A DNA stretch of 64,000 nucleotides from Comamonas koreensis (GTDB lineage Bacteria; Pseudomonadota; Gammaproteobacteria; Burkholderiales; Burkholderiaceae_C). The first letter of the stretch is position 1, and each line of letters opens with the position of its first letter. Shown in pieces: positions 1 to 7,494 of the stretch. The position numbers and the translations under genes were made by a program. The notes under the pieces were generated by a model, which did not search any database, was not told the origin of the DNA, and worked only from the letters and a program-made list of their open reading frames with translations. The stretch is taken from assembly GCF_014076495.1 (NCBI RefSeq), contig NZ_CP043575.1:1674001-1738000 (forward strand). Reading direction: 5' to 3'.

Positions 1-768
1 GAGTAGTAGCTCGGTATATCCAGAAATAGTAGCCAGGGGCGCACGAAGATCGTGACTGATAAAACCTAAAGTTTCTGTTTTTTGTTGATTTTTAACTTTG
101 GCATCAACAATAGTTTTTTGCTGAAGTAAATAGTTCCCGTTGATCATCAAGCAGATGGCGGTGATTGGCATCACTGCGCAAAAAACAAAAACGTAAACAA
201 TTTGAATATAAGAAGATTCCCTTGGATTAGAGGGTATTAGGTCAGGTATAAATAAAGTGACAAATCGAATCAAATAAACCAAGCTTTCGATGGCAAGCGA
301 GGTGGTAAGTAAGCGGTTAACGAAAGACTTTTCACCATATCTAATAACGGTGAGGAATTGAATGAAAACAAATACAAACAAAAAAGAAGTAAAGCTCATC
401 AGTCTATACTGATAATTTGCATTACCCCACATAAACCAAAGAACCAAGACCTCGGAAATTAGCATGCAGGGTATGATAAAATACCCTATCAAAGGCCGGT
501 CATAAAACCTCCTGATACCAAGGGTTTGCACGGCCACACCTAGCGTCAACAAGCCATTTCCAGCAGAAGAGTAAATTGTTGGATTATCACCAAACCAGCC
601 GACATACAAGCACACTGCTAAAGTAGCAATTAAAAAACCAAGTGTGTATAGTCCAATTCTCTTAACACCAATTTGGCGAGTATGGTTGGACAAAACCAGA
701 GGAATAAGTGCGAGCCCTGAAACGAAGGCGGACGTGGCAAAGAATAAATTGTAGTTAATCGCGATCAT
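1..768 (-). CDS. Membrane sensor histidine kinase, N-terminal part (cut by window edge)
   Basis: Reading the minus strand from ATG at 768-766 gives 256 open codons that run off the window at base 1. The first ~210 residues are strongly hydrophobic with roughly seven membrane segments. They are followed by a short polar linker and an H-box, FISHDLRAPLATISGY, with the phosphoacceptor at His239. This is a HisKA-type sensor kinase with a 7TM-like membrane input domain; the catalytic ATPase domain lies outside the window. The codons are AT-rich compared with everything after about 2.0 kb, and no partner regulator is visible, which suggests acquired DNA. The ligand cannot be inferred. Confidence 0.85.
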   Translation of the reverse strand, partial: MIAINYNLFFATSAFVSGLALIPLVLSNHTRQIGVKRIGLYTLGFLIATLAVCLYVGWFGDNPTIYSSAGNGLLTLGVAVQTLGIRRFYDRPLIGYFIIPCMLISEVLVLWFMWGNANYQYRLMSFTSFLFVFVFIQFLTVIRYGEKSFVNRLLTTSLAIESLVYLIRFVTLFIPDLIPSNPRESSYIQIVYVFVFCAVMPITAICLMINGNYLLQQKTIVDAKVKNQQKTETLGFISHDLRAPLATISGYTELLL

Positions 769-1161
769 CTTGAGCTCGTTATCAGACCACCCTCAACACA
801 ACTTAATAATGCCAATAGTTATCAACGGGCGCATGGAGTCCATGCCAAGTATGAAATTGACACCGACTATGCGTCGTCACCAGACATGCACAGGGGCTGC
901 CACACATCGGCTTTGGATGCTCTCATCAAGACTTCTGATGGAAACAATAGGAATCCTTGCCATTGGTGCAGTTGGATGGATGGCTGCTTAGCGATCACGA
1001 GGGTCACAACTGTTCTTATTGCTAGCAGCATCACATTGTGGCTTGGACGATGCAGCCTGCATAAATGGGCATTCCCTTACTGAGCTTGTAGTGACAGACA
1101 TACAACGCGGGGGGGTATCGCTAAGCCCGCTGATGAAGGCTCCGTGGTGGCGTGTCATGCC

Positions 1162-1276
1162 ATGACTATGGAACGGTCACGCGTCAGGGAAGTGAGATGT
1201 GAGTTACATCTAGAAGGCGACCGTTCAACGCAAGTCATGTCCCTGATAGCCGTAGGGGCTATGCATCAAGGATGCA
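1162..1276. repeat. Cluster of nested and tandem hairpins
   Basis: Long-range arms ATGACT..GAACGGTC (1162-1178) and GACCGTTC..AGTCAT (1219-1238) are complementary. They enclose a perfect hairpin AGATGT-gagtt-ACATCT (1195-1211). Two more hairpins follow at once: TAGCC/GGCTA (1247-1261) and TGCATC/GATGCA (1262-1276). Such density suggests a structured RNA or a recombination-type site rather than coding DNA. I do not recognise the family. Confidence 0.5.
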
Positions 1277-1870
1277 TTCAGGAATCGACTGCCACTTGCA
1301 GGTAACGATGCAAAGCAAGCATTGACTAGCGAGCCGCGAACGATAGCAACGTTTCGGTAGCGCCTGCACGGCGATAGCGGCATCTAGCAGACACTTGGAG
1401 TGCCCTGATGGCCAGCGTCGGCTACTTCGCTGAAAGCAGTCACTGGTTCGGCTCGAACCTCGGTACTCGGATGACCGCTATGAGTTTATGACCGAACGCA
1501 CACGATGCGGCCATGGGAGGCAGCAACCGCTGCGCATCAGACATTGGCATCAAAGGTGTGAACGAGAGCAGCGGGTCGATAGCCGTCATCCTTAACTTCA
1601 GTGGCTCGGTCCAAGATACAAAAAATCCGCAAAAAGCCGGATAACGCAGGTCAGATCTTTCAAGCAATTTGGCCCAGGTCAGCCAATCAATGCAAAGGGT
1701 GGGGCTCGCCGGGTTTGGGCAACAGGCGCGCCTCGCTCTAGAGCCGCGCCGGAGCGACTATAGCCTTGCGCTGGAGCCAGTAGTGGGTGGCAGCGAACAA
1801 TGGTCTGCGCCGGCCGGCTTTCGCCGCCCCAGACAAAGACGAGCGCAGGAATGCAGTACGCACCAATGAA

Positions 1871-1917
1871 AAAACCAGCTAACGACCTGCCGAAATAGGT
1901 CTAATTAGTCTGGTTTT
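1871..1917 (-). terminator. Hairpin with U-tract downstream of tRNA-Arg
   Basis: AAAACCAG (1871-1878) pairs with CTGGTTTT (1910-1917), with a second inner pairing GACCT/AGGTC. Read on the minus strand, the stem ends in a run of six T. It lies about 65 nt beyond the 3' end of the tRNA-Arg gene and could end that transcript. Confidence 0.45.
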
Positions 1918-1980
1918 GTCCCGGTCTTGTCCCGTTGGTGTTTTTATAGCGCTTATGTGCTTGATTCCATTGCAGAATCT

Positions 1981-2055
1981 TGGTCCCCCCGACAGGAATC
2001 GAACCTGTATCTAGCGCTTAGGAGGCACTCGTTCTATCCATTGAACTACGGAGAG
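1981..2055 (-). tRNA. tRNA-Arg (anticodon CCT)
   Basis: The minus strand folds as a standard cloverleaf. Acceptor stem CTCTCCG pairs with CGGGGGG using two U-G wobbles, with discriminator A and an encoded CCA. The D arm starts TAGTTC, the anticodon loop reads CTCCTAA with anticodon CCT, and the T arm is ACAGG-TTCGATT-CCTGT. Length is 75 nt. tRNA-Arg genes are common attachment sites for genomic islands, and the DNA beyond its 3' end (towards base 1) is atypical, fitting an integration border. Confidence 0.95.
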
Positions 2056-2292
2056 GGACAGCGGTGTATTGTAGAGGACTTGCAAAGCTCCCAAGCCAAT
2101 CTGCGACCTCACGACGCTGGTGCCTTCCGTTTCGACATGGTTGGGGCGCGGGGGCTCAGCGCCGCCTGCCGCGAGAGCGTCTCTGCACCGCTGGCCATTC
2201 CCAGCATGGGAAGTGCAAAATGGCAGCGCATGTTCCCCGTTCATCCCATCCCACTTCCCTCCTTGGCCGACCTCCAAGACAGCTGGCAGCCC

Positions 2293-2964
2293 ATGGGTAC
2301 GCTGCAGGCGCTCTACGTCAGGATGGGCCAGGAGCCTGAACCCCGTTCAGTGGCCGAAGTTCAGGCCCTGGGAGGCTATGGGCTGGCGGGAGACCGGCAT
2401 GCTTCCTCGTTATCCCCCCGGCAGTTGCTCGTCGCCGGCACCGATGCCTACCAGCGCTGGGGCTTGGCGGAAGGCTCGCTCCGAGAGAATATACGGGTGG
2501 ATTTCTCCACCAGCGAGCTGGCCTCCGGTGATCTGTTGCGCATGGGCAGCGAGGTCGTCATCGCGATCACCTTCCTCTGTGAACCTTGCCGGTTGCTGGA
2601 GCGCAGGTGCTCGGGGACGCTGGCTTCGATCGGCCGAGACAGAGGCATGCTCGCTCGCGTGTTGAGAGGCGGAACCATTCGCCGTGGTGCCGGGGTATCG
2701 CTGTGCCGAGCCAAGGGGCCAGCCTTTAGCGACCAGTGGCAGGAGAGGGTTCAACACGTGGCCTGCGCGGTGCCGGAGGGTTCCTGGATCAGCTATCGGC
2801 AGCTCGCTGAGATGGCAGGCGTGCAAACGGCCTACTGCAGAGCTTTCCCCAAGGTACTGTCCCAGCTCCCAGAGCGCATGGCCGCCAGAGTGAGGAGCCA
2901 GCGCGATGCGCCGGGCGTTGCGCCGTGGTCCGGTGCTGGATTCTTCGATATGGGCATGGATTGA
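2293..2964 (+). CDS. MOSC-domain protein with C-terminal alkyltransferase-like segment
   Basis: The product is 223 aa from ATG 2293. Residues 1-138 resemble MOSC domains: GDRHA at 33-37, SLRENI at 62-67, and a cysteine-bearing CEPCRLLE at 96-103. MOSC domains occur in molybdenum-cofactor sulfurases and YiiM-type molybdoenzymes. Residues ~150-200 resemble the DNA-binding helix-turn-helix of O6-alkylguanine transferases (ISYRQLAEMAG, then a helix holding AYCRAF). The PCHR active-site motif is absent, as in alkyltransferase-like (ATL) proteins. Start 2293 was chosen because MOSC homology begins there; the same frame stays open upstream but runs through the antisense of the tRNA. No strong ribosome binding site is visible, so a start at 2206 or 2230 remains possible. 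The function of the combination is unknown. Confidence 0.7.
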   Translation: MGTLQALYVRMGQEPEPRSVAEVQALGGYGLAGDRHASSLSPRQLLVAGTDAYQRWGLAEGSLRENIRVDFSTSELASGDLLRMGSEVVIAITFLCEPCRLLERRCSGTLASIGRDRGMLARVLRGGTIRRGAGVSLCRAKGPAFSDQWQERVQHVACAVPEGSWISYRQLAEMAGVQTAYCRAFPKVLSQLPERMAARVRSQRDAPGVAPWSGAGFFDMGMD

Positions 2965-3093
2965 TGCCTATGCTGCCAGCGCAACGCTGAGCCCAACGTC
3001 TGCGGAACCCCTGGCAAACAGGCCCCCGCCGTTTGGCAACTGCAGGGGCCTGTCATAGGTCACATCGCGCATGGCACGCGCTCATGGGCTCCA

Positions 3094-6000
3094 TCAGTCA
3101 TAGCGCAAGGTATAGATCAGGTCCAGCGCGCTGGTCGTACCGGCTGAGCCGCGCAGCTGCAGGTTGCGTGTGAAGTCGTAGAAGATGTACAGCGCACCCA
3201 AGGTGCCGGCCAGGCCCGCTTCGTAGGTCACGTACAGGTCTTGCGACAGGCGCTTGCCGACGGACAGGCTGGCGGAATCGCGGTCGGTGCCGCCGATGCC
3301 GATCTCGTCAAAGCCCAGGCTCTTGGCGATATTGCCGGTCACGCTCTCGCCCGAGCCTCCGCTCAGCAAAGCCAGTGCGGCCTGCTGTATCAGCGCACTG
3401 CTGGCGCCACCTTGGCCAGGATCACGGCCCATGACCACCCAAGAGATCTTTTCCGCATCGGGCATCTCCGGGTTGGAATACAGGCTCACGCGCGGCGCCT
3501 GCGCCGAGCCGCTGACCTGCACGCCGGCCTTGACGGCGATATTGGGGCGCAGCGCCAGAATATCGAGTGAGGGGTTGTTGTAGGGGCCGTTGAAGCGGAT
3601 CAGGCCGGTTTCCACATTCAGCACCTGGCCCCAGGCGCGGTAGCGGCCTTCTTCCGTGCTGATGACGCCGGTGATGCGCGGCATGCCGATGCCGGCGCTG
3701 CCGCTGCTTTGCACATTGAGTGTGCCAGTGAGGCGCGTGGTGATTCCATAGCCTTGCAGCGCAAAGTCACGGCCCATGTCCAGCTTGATATTCAGGATCA
3801 GCGGCTTGGCGGGCTCGACCCGGCCGGCGGGGGCATCGAGCTTGGCCTGCGCGGCCTTGGCCGCTTCTTGCTTGGCTTTTTCTGCGGCGGCTGCGCGGCT
3901 GGCCTTGGTGCTGACCACCACATCGCTGCCCAGCTTGGGCGAGGATTCATCGGCCAGCATGATGCTGGCGCGGTCCACCTTCAGGTCGCCAGTGATGCTG
4001 AGCTGGCCCTGCTGCAGCTGGCTGCGCACCTGGCCCGAGACGCTGACCTGGCGGTCGGCGCGCACCAGCACCTGCAGCGCCTTGGCCTGGGTGCGGATGT
4101 CCATGCGGATATCGGGCGCGGCGCCGTTTTGCGGCATGGTCCAGCTGATGGTGCCGGTGGCATCGAGCGTGCCGCCGCTGGTGGGCGCGGCCGTCAGGTT
4201 GCCGCTGTAGCCGGCAATGCGCGCGCGGCTGCCTTCGCCGCCGTCAAAGTGCAGGCTTTGCAGCTCCAGCGTATTGCCGTTAAGCTGGGCGCGCAGGCTT
4301 CCGTTGCGCAGGTCCACGCCATCCAGTTGCGACTGGATATGCATCTTGTCTGCGGTGATGGTGCCGCTCCAGCGTGGGTCTTGCAGGTTGCCCGCCAGCT
4401 GCACATTGGCCGCCAGGCTGCCGGCCACGCGCCAGCCCGGTGGGGCAAAGCTGGCCCAGATGCCCAGGTCAGGCATTTGGGCCTGCACGTTGCCGGACAG
4501 CGGTGCATCGGGGGCCACGGTGGCGCCCAGGTAGTTCTTGCCATCGTACTGCAGCGCGGTTTGCACATCGGCCGTGAGCTGGCCGGCGTTGACCGAATCC
4601 CATTGCACGCGGCTGCGCACTTGGCGGTCCTGCACGGTTAGCTCGACCTTGGCGGTGCGGATGCGGGCGATGATCGTCTGGCCTTCGGCCGAGAAGGCCT
4701 TGGAGACCGCGCCTTCCTTGCCGCTCGAGTGGAAGGTGACGTTTGTGGGCGCGCTGCCCTGGGTGTGCAGCTGCAGATCGCCGCTGGCGCGCTCGATCTC
4801 GACCTTGGCGTTGAGGCCGTTTTGTGTGTTGACATCCCAGCGGCCCTGGACCACCAGGTCAGAGTCAAAAGGGCTGTGCTTTTGCGCCTGGCTGGGATCG
4901 GGCTTTTGGAAGGCACGGATCCAGCGCAGGGGCAGGCCTTGCAGGCTGCCGGTGCTTTGCAGCTGCACGGCCTGGTCGGCACCTTGGCTGAACTGCAGGG
5001 GGTTCCATTGCAGGGTGACCGTGCCGGGCTCGGGCCCGGTCAGCTGCAACTGGCTGGCGCCGGTGCTGGCGCGCAGTGGCTGGTTGCTGGCGGGCAGCTG
5101 CAGTTTGAAGTCCAGCGGCTGCTGCAGCTGCACCTGCCACGGCGCCTTATTGGGCGGCAGCGTGGCGCGCGCCTGCAGCTTGCTCAAGGCGCCGCTCCAC
5201 TGTTTGGCCGCCGTGCTGTTGGCGGCCAGGCTGACCTGGGCGGCCATCTGCTGCTCGCCATGCTGGGCTTGGGCACGCAGATCAAGCTGCACTTTTTTGA
5301 GGTTGCCGACCAGCGCCAGCTCGGTATCGCGCAGCTGCCACAGGTCCGCGGCATCGGCGCTGGTGCGCACGCTCAGCTGCGGGGTGGTGATGTTGGCATC
5401 GAGCGCAAAGGGCTGGCCGCCGGTGGGAATGCCCGCAGGCAGCTGGGCCAGCAGCCCCGCTTGCTGCAGCTGGCGCAGCGCATCGCCATAGCCGCCGCTA
5501 AAGCGCAGCTTGGCGTCGAGGCTGCCCTGGGCCAGCATGCCGTCGGGCAGCGTCTGGGCCATGCCGGGCAGCTTGCGCAGCCATTGCAGCAGTTGCTCGG
5601 CACTGCTCAGACGCAGTGCGATGGTGCCCTGGCCTTGCTGGGGCGCGGCCTGGGCCTTGGCGTCCAGGTTGGCACCGGGCGCCTGCACCGACAGCTCGCC
5701 CGCGCCACTGCGCTGGTCGATGTTGGCGGTCAGCTGCTTGGCGCTGATGTGGGCGCCCAGCGCATCGATCTGCGCGCTTTGCAGCTCCAGCTCGGGCGCT
5801 TTCCACTGGCCCTTGGCGATCACGCGGTCGATCGGCAAGCTGGTGCTCGCTGCTGTGGCCTTGGCCGGTGTGCGGCGGTCGGACGTGATGTTGGCGTCAA
5901 ACACAATGGCGTCGTTTTGCGACTGGGCCGACAGGCTGCCAGACAGCGGTGCACTGTCGATGCGGGTGTCGACCAGCGCCGGGTTGATCGCGCGCAGCGC

Positions 6001-7491
6001 CGCCTGGATGCCGGCATGGTGGTCCGCCAGGCGGTAGTGGCCTTGGGCACTCAGGCTGCCGCTGCCCAGTTGCACCTGGCTGCCGCCTAGCACATCAACA
6101 CGCTGGCCATCAAACAGCGCATGGGTCTGCACGGCGCTAACGGGCAGGTGCTGGTGGTTGATAGGGCCGGGCAGGGCGTTGCTGAGGTCGATCTGGATAT
6201 CGAGCGGCACCGGCAGCAGCGCAGGGGGCGCGGCGGGCTTGGTATCTGAGGTGTCTGAACCTGCTGGTGCAGCGCTGCTGGTGGCCATGGGGTCCACCGG
6301 CACATCCAACAGTGCGGGCGCTGGATGGGCGGCATGTGTGCTGCTGAGCAGATCAGCGGCCGCCTCCGTCACAGTCAGCTGGCCATTGAGCAAGGTGGTG
6401 GGCAGGCTGGGCAAAAAGGCAGCCAGGTTGACGCTTTGCAGCTGGGCTTGCGCGGGGCCCAGCGGCCAGGGGCGCCAGGGGTAGACGGTGGCATCGACGT
6501 TGGCCTGCATCGGCGCGGCGCCCGCCAGCGCCTGGGCGGAACGGGCGGCCTGGGCCTTGGCGGCTTTCTCTTGTGCCGACGGCGCCTTGGCGGCCGTCTT
6601 TTTGCGGGCGGCAGTGGGTGCCGGTGCATCGGCCGCCGTGGGCTTGGCGGCCACTGCTTCAAACTGCGGCTTGACCTGGGCCTGCACGCGCAAGGCGGCA
6701 TCCAGGCCGGACAAGGTGCCGGTCACTTGCACACCGGCATCGGCCAGGATGGCGGGCAGGGTGTCGGTGGCTGGCTGGTCCAGCAGGGCTTTCAGATCGG
6801 CAGCGATCTGCATGGGCGCCAGTGCATCCACATCGGCTTTGAGCTGCAGGCGGCTGTTGAAGGCCTCGACCTTGTCGATCTGCAGCTGGTGCTTGTCAGC
6901 GGCATAGCGGTAGTGGCCCTGCAGTTGCGTGACGGTGATGGGCTTGGGCGCAGCCCAGACGATCTCGTCCACCGAGAAGGGCACCTCCAGCACGCGCAGA
7001 GGCAGGGGCAACTGCTCCAGTGGCTGGCTGGGTTCCTTGGGCTTGTCGATGCCCGAAGGGGTGAGGGTGACCTTGGCGATATGGATGGGCGCCAGGCGTA
7101 GCTCGCGGTCCCAAATCTTGTCCAGGCTCCAGCCAATGGTGGCTTGGTCCACCTGTACGCTGATCGACGGATTGCTCCACTGCAGCTGGCCAATGCTGCC
7201 GCCGCCGCGCAGGCTGCCTTGTACATCCTGGGCTTGCAGCTGCATGTCGGCCGGCAAAAAGCGCTGGGCCAGGGTGATGGTGCGGGCGAGCGAGTCGTTC
7301 TGCCCGCTCCACCACCAGGCGCCGCCCACGAGGGCGGCCAGCAGCACGATGAGGGCAATGAACAACCACAGCAGTGCGCGCGCGGCGCGCCACAGGCCGC
7401 TGCGCTTTTTTGGGGAGGAAGGGCCGCTGGGCGGCGACGCCGCCGGCTGCGCTGCGCTGGCGGTGGGTGCGGTTGCGTGTGTATCTGCCAT
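3094..7491 (-). CDS. tamB: Translocation and assembly module subunit TamB
   Basis: The product has 1465 aa. One N-terminal membrane helix (about 34-56) anchors it in the inner membrane. A very long beta-rich, Ala/Gln-rich periplasmic body follows. The C-terminal ~350 residues have the DUF490/TamB signature, ending LQLRGSAGTTSALDLIY. TamB is an AsmA-like, hydrophobic-groove protein spanning the periplasm that works with TamA in outer-membrane protein insertion and is also implicated in phospholipid transport. Its ATG lies 3 nt after the tamA stop, so the two are cotranscribed. A stretch of low-complexity Ala/Pro/Lys sequence around residues 285-330 is a likely flexible insert. A GC stem (3019-3052) follows the gene. 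Confidence 0.93.
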   Translation of the reverse strand: MADTHATAPTASAAQPAASPPSGPSSPKKRSGLWRAARALLWLFIALIVLLAALVGGAWWWSGQNDSLARTITLAQRFLPADMQLQAQDVQGSLRGGGSIGQLQWSNPSISVQVDQATIGWSLDKIWDRELRLAPIHIAKVTLTPSGIDKPKEPSQPLEQLPLPLRVLEVPFSVDEIVWAAPKPITVTQLQGHYRYAADKHQLQIDKVEAFNSRLQLKADVDALAPMQIAADLKALLDQPATDTLPAILADAGVQVTGTLSGLDAALRVQAQVKPQFEAVAAKPTAADAPAPTAARKKTAAKAPSAQEKAAKAQAARSAQALAGAAPMQANVDATVYPWRPWPLGPAQAQLQSVNLAAFLPSLPTTLLNGQLTVTEAAADLLSSTHAAHPAPALLDVPVDPMATSSAAPAGSDTSDTKPAAPPALLPVPLDIQIDLSNALPGPINHQHLPVSAVQTHALFDGQRVDVLGGSQVQLGSGSLSAQGHYRLADHHAGIQAALRAINPALVDTRIDSAPLSGSLSAQSQNDAIVFDANITSDRRTPAKATAASTSLPIDRVIAKGQWKAPELELQSAQIDALGAHISAKQLTANIDQRSGAGELSVQAPGANLDAKAQAAPQQGQGTIALRLSSAEQLLQWLRKLPGMAQTLPDGMLAQGSLDAKLRFSGGYGDALRQLQQAGLLAQLPAGIPTGGQPFALDANITTPQLSVRTSADAADLWQLRDTELALVGNLKKVQLDLRAQAQHGEQQMAAQVSLAANSTAAKQWSGALSKLQARATLPPNKAPWQVQLQQPLDFKLQLPASNQPLRASTGASQLQLTGPEPGTVTLQWNPLQFSQGADQAVQLQSTGSLQGLPLRWIRAFQKPDPSQAQKHSPFDSDLVVQGRWDVNTQNGLNAKVEIERASGDLQLHTQGSAPTNVTFHSSGKEGAVSKAFSAEGQTIIARIRTAKVELTVQDRQVRSRVQWDSVNAGQLTADVQTALQYDGKNYLGATVAPDAPLSGNVQAQMPDLGIWASFAPPGWRVAGSLAANVQLAGNLQDPRWSGTITADKMHIQSQLDGVDLRNGSLRAQLNGNTLELQSLHFDGGEGSRARIAGYSGNLTAAPTSGGTLDATGTISWTMPQNGAAPDIRMDIRTQAKALQVLVRADRQVSVSGQVRSQLQQGQLSITGDLKVDRASIMLADESSPKLGSDVVVSTKASRAAAAEKAKQEAAKAAQAKLDAPAGRVEPAKPLILNIKLDMGRDFALQGYGITTRLTGTLNVQSSGSAGIGMPRITGVISTEEGRYRAWGQVLNVETGLIRFNGPYNNPSLDILALRPNIAVKAGVQVSGSAQAPRVSLYSNPEMPDAEKISWVVMGRDPGQGGASSALIQQAALALLSGGSGESVTGNIAKSLGFDEIGIGGTDRDSASLSVGKRLSQDLYVTYEAGLAGTLGALYIFYDFTRNLQLRGSAGTTSALDLIYTLRYD

Positions 7492-7494
7492 GTT

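Larger units (their letters stand above)
769..1980. other. 1.2 kb stretch without a convincing gene
   Basis: Short open frames exist on both strands, but none has a recognisable motif, good ribosome binding site or codon bias. Composition shifts from AT-rich near the kinase to mixed further on. The stretch holds several short hairpins (1162-1276), a small palindrome at about 1445-1459 (GGTTCG, 3-nt loop, CGAACC) and a terminator-like hairpin at 1871-1917. It ends in a tandem TTGTCCCG repeat (about 1915-1934) just before the tRNA gene. It looks like decayed or non-coding DNA at an island border. No integrase or transposase is present. Confidence 0.6.

Noticed and set aside
770..1869. Several small open frames (for example 770-991, 886-1083, 1440-1667, 1669-1869)
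   Set aside because: They overlap each other or hairpins, lack ribosome sites and recognisable motifs.
1927..2292. Long upstream extension of the MOSC reading frame
   Set aside because: It runs antisense through the tRNA-Arg gene and has no protein-like composition; MOSC similarity starts at 2293.
3019..3052. GC-rich hairpin after tamB as a terminator
   Set aside because: Stem CAGGCCCC/GGGGCCTG is real, but no T-run follows on either strand, so I do not call it a terminator.
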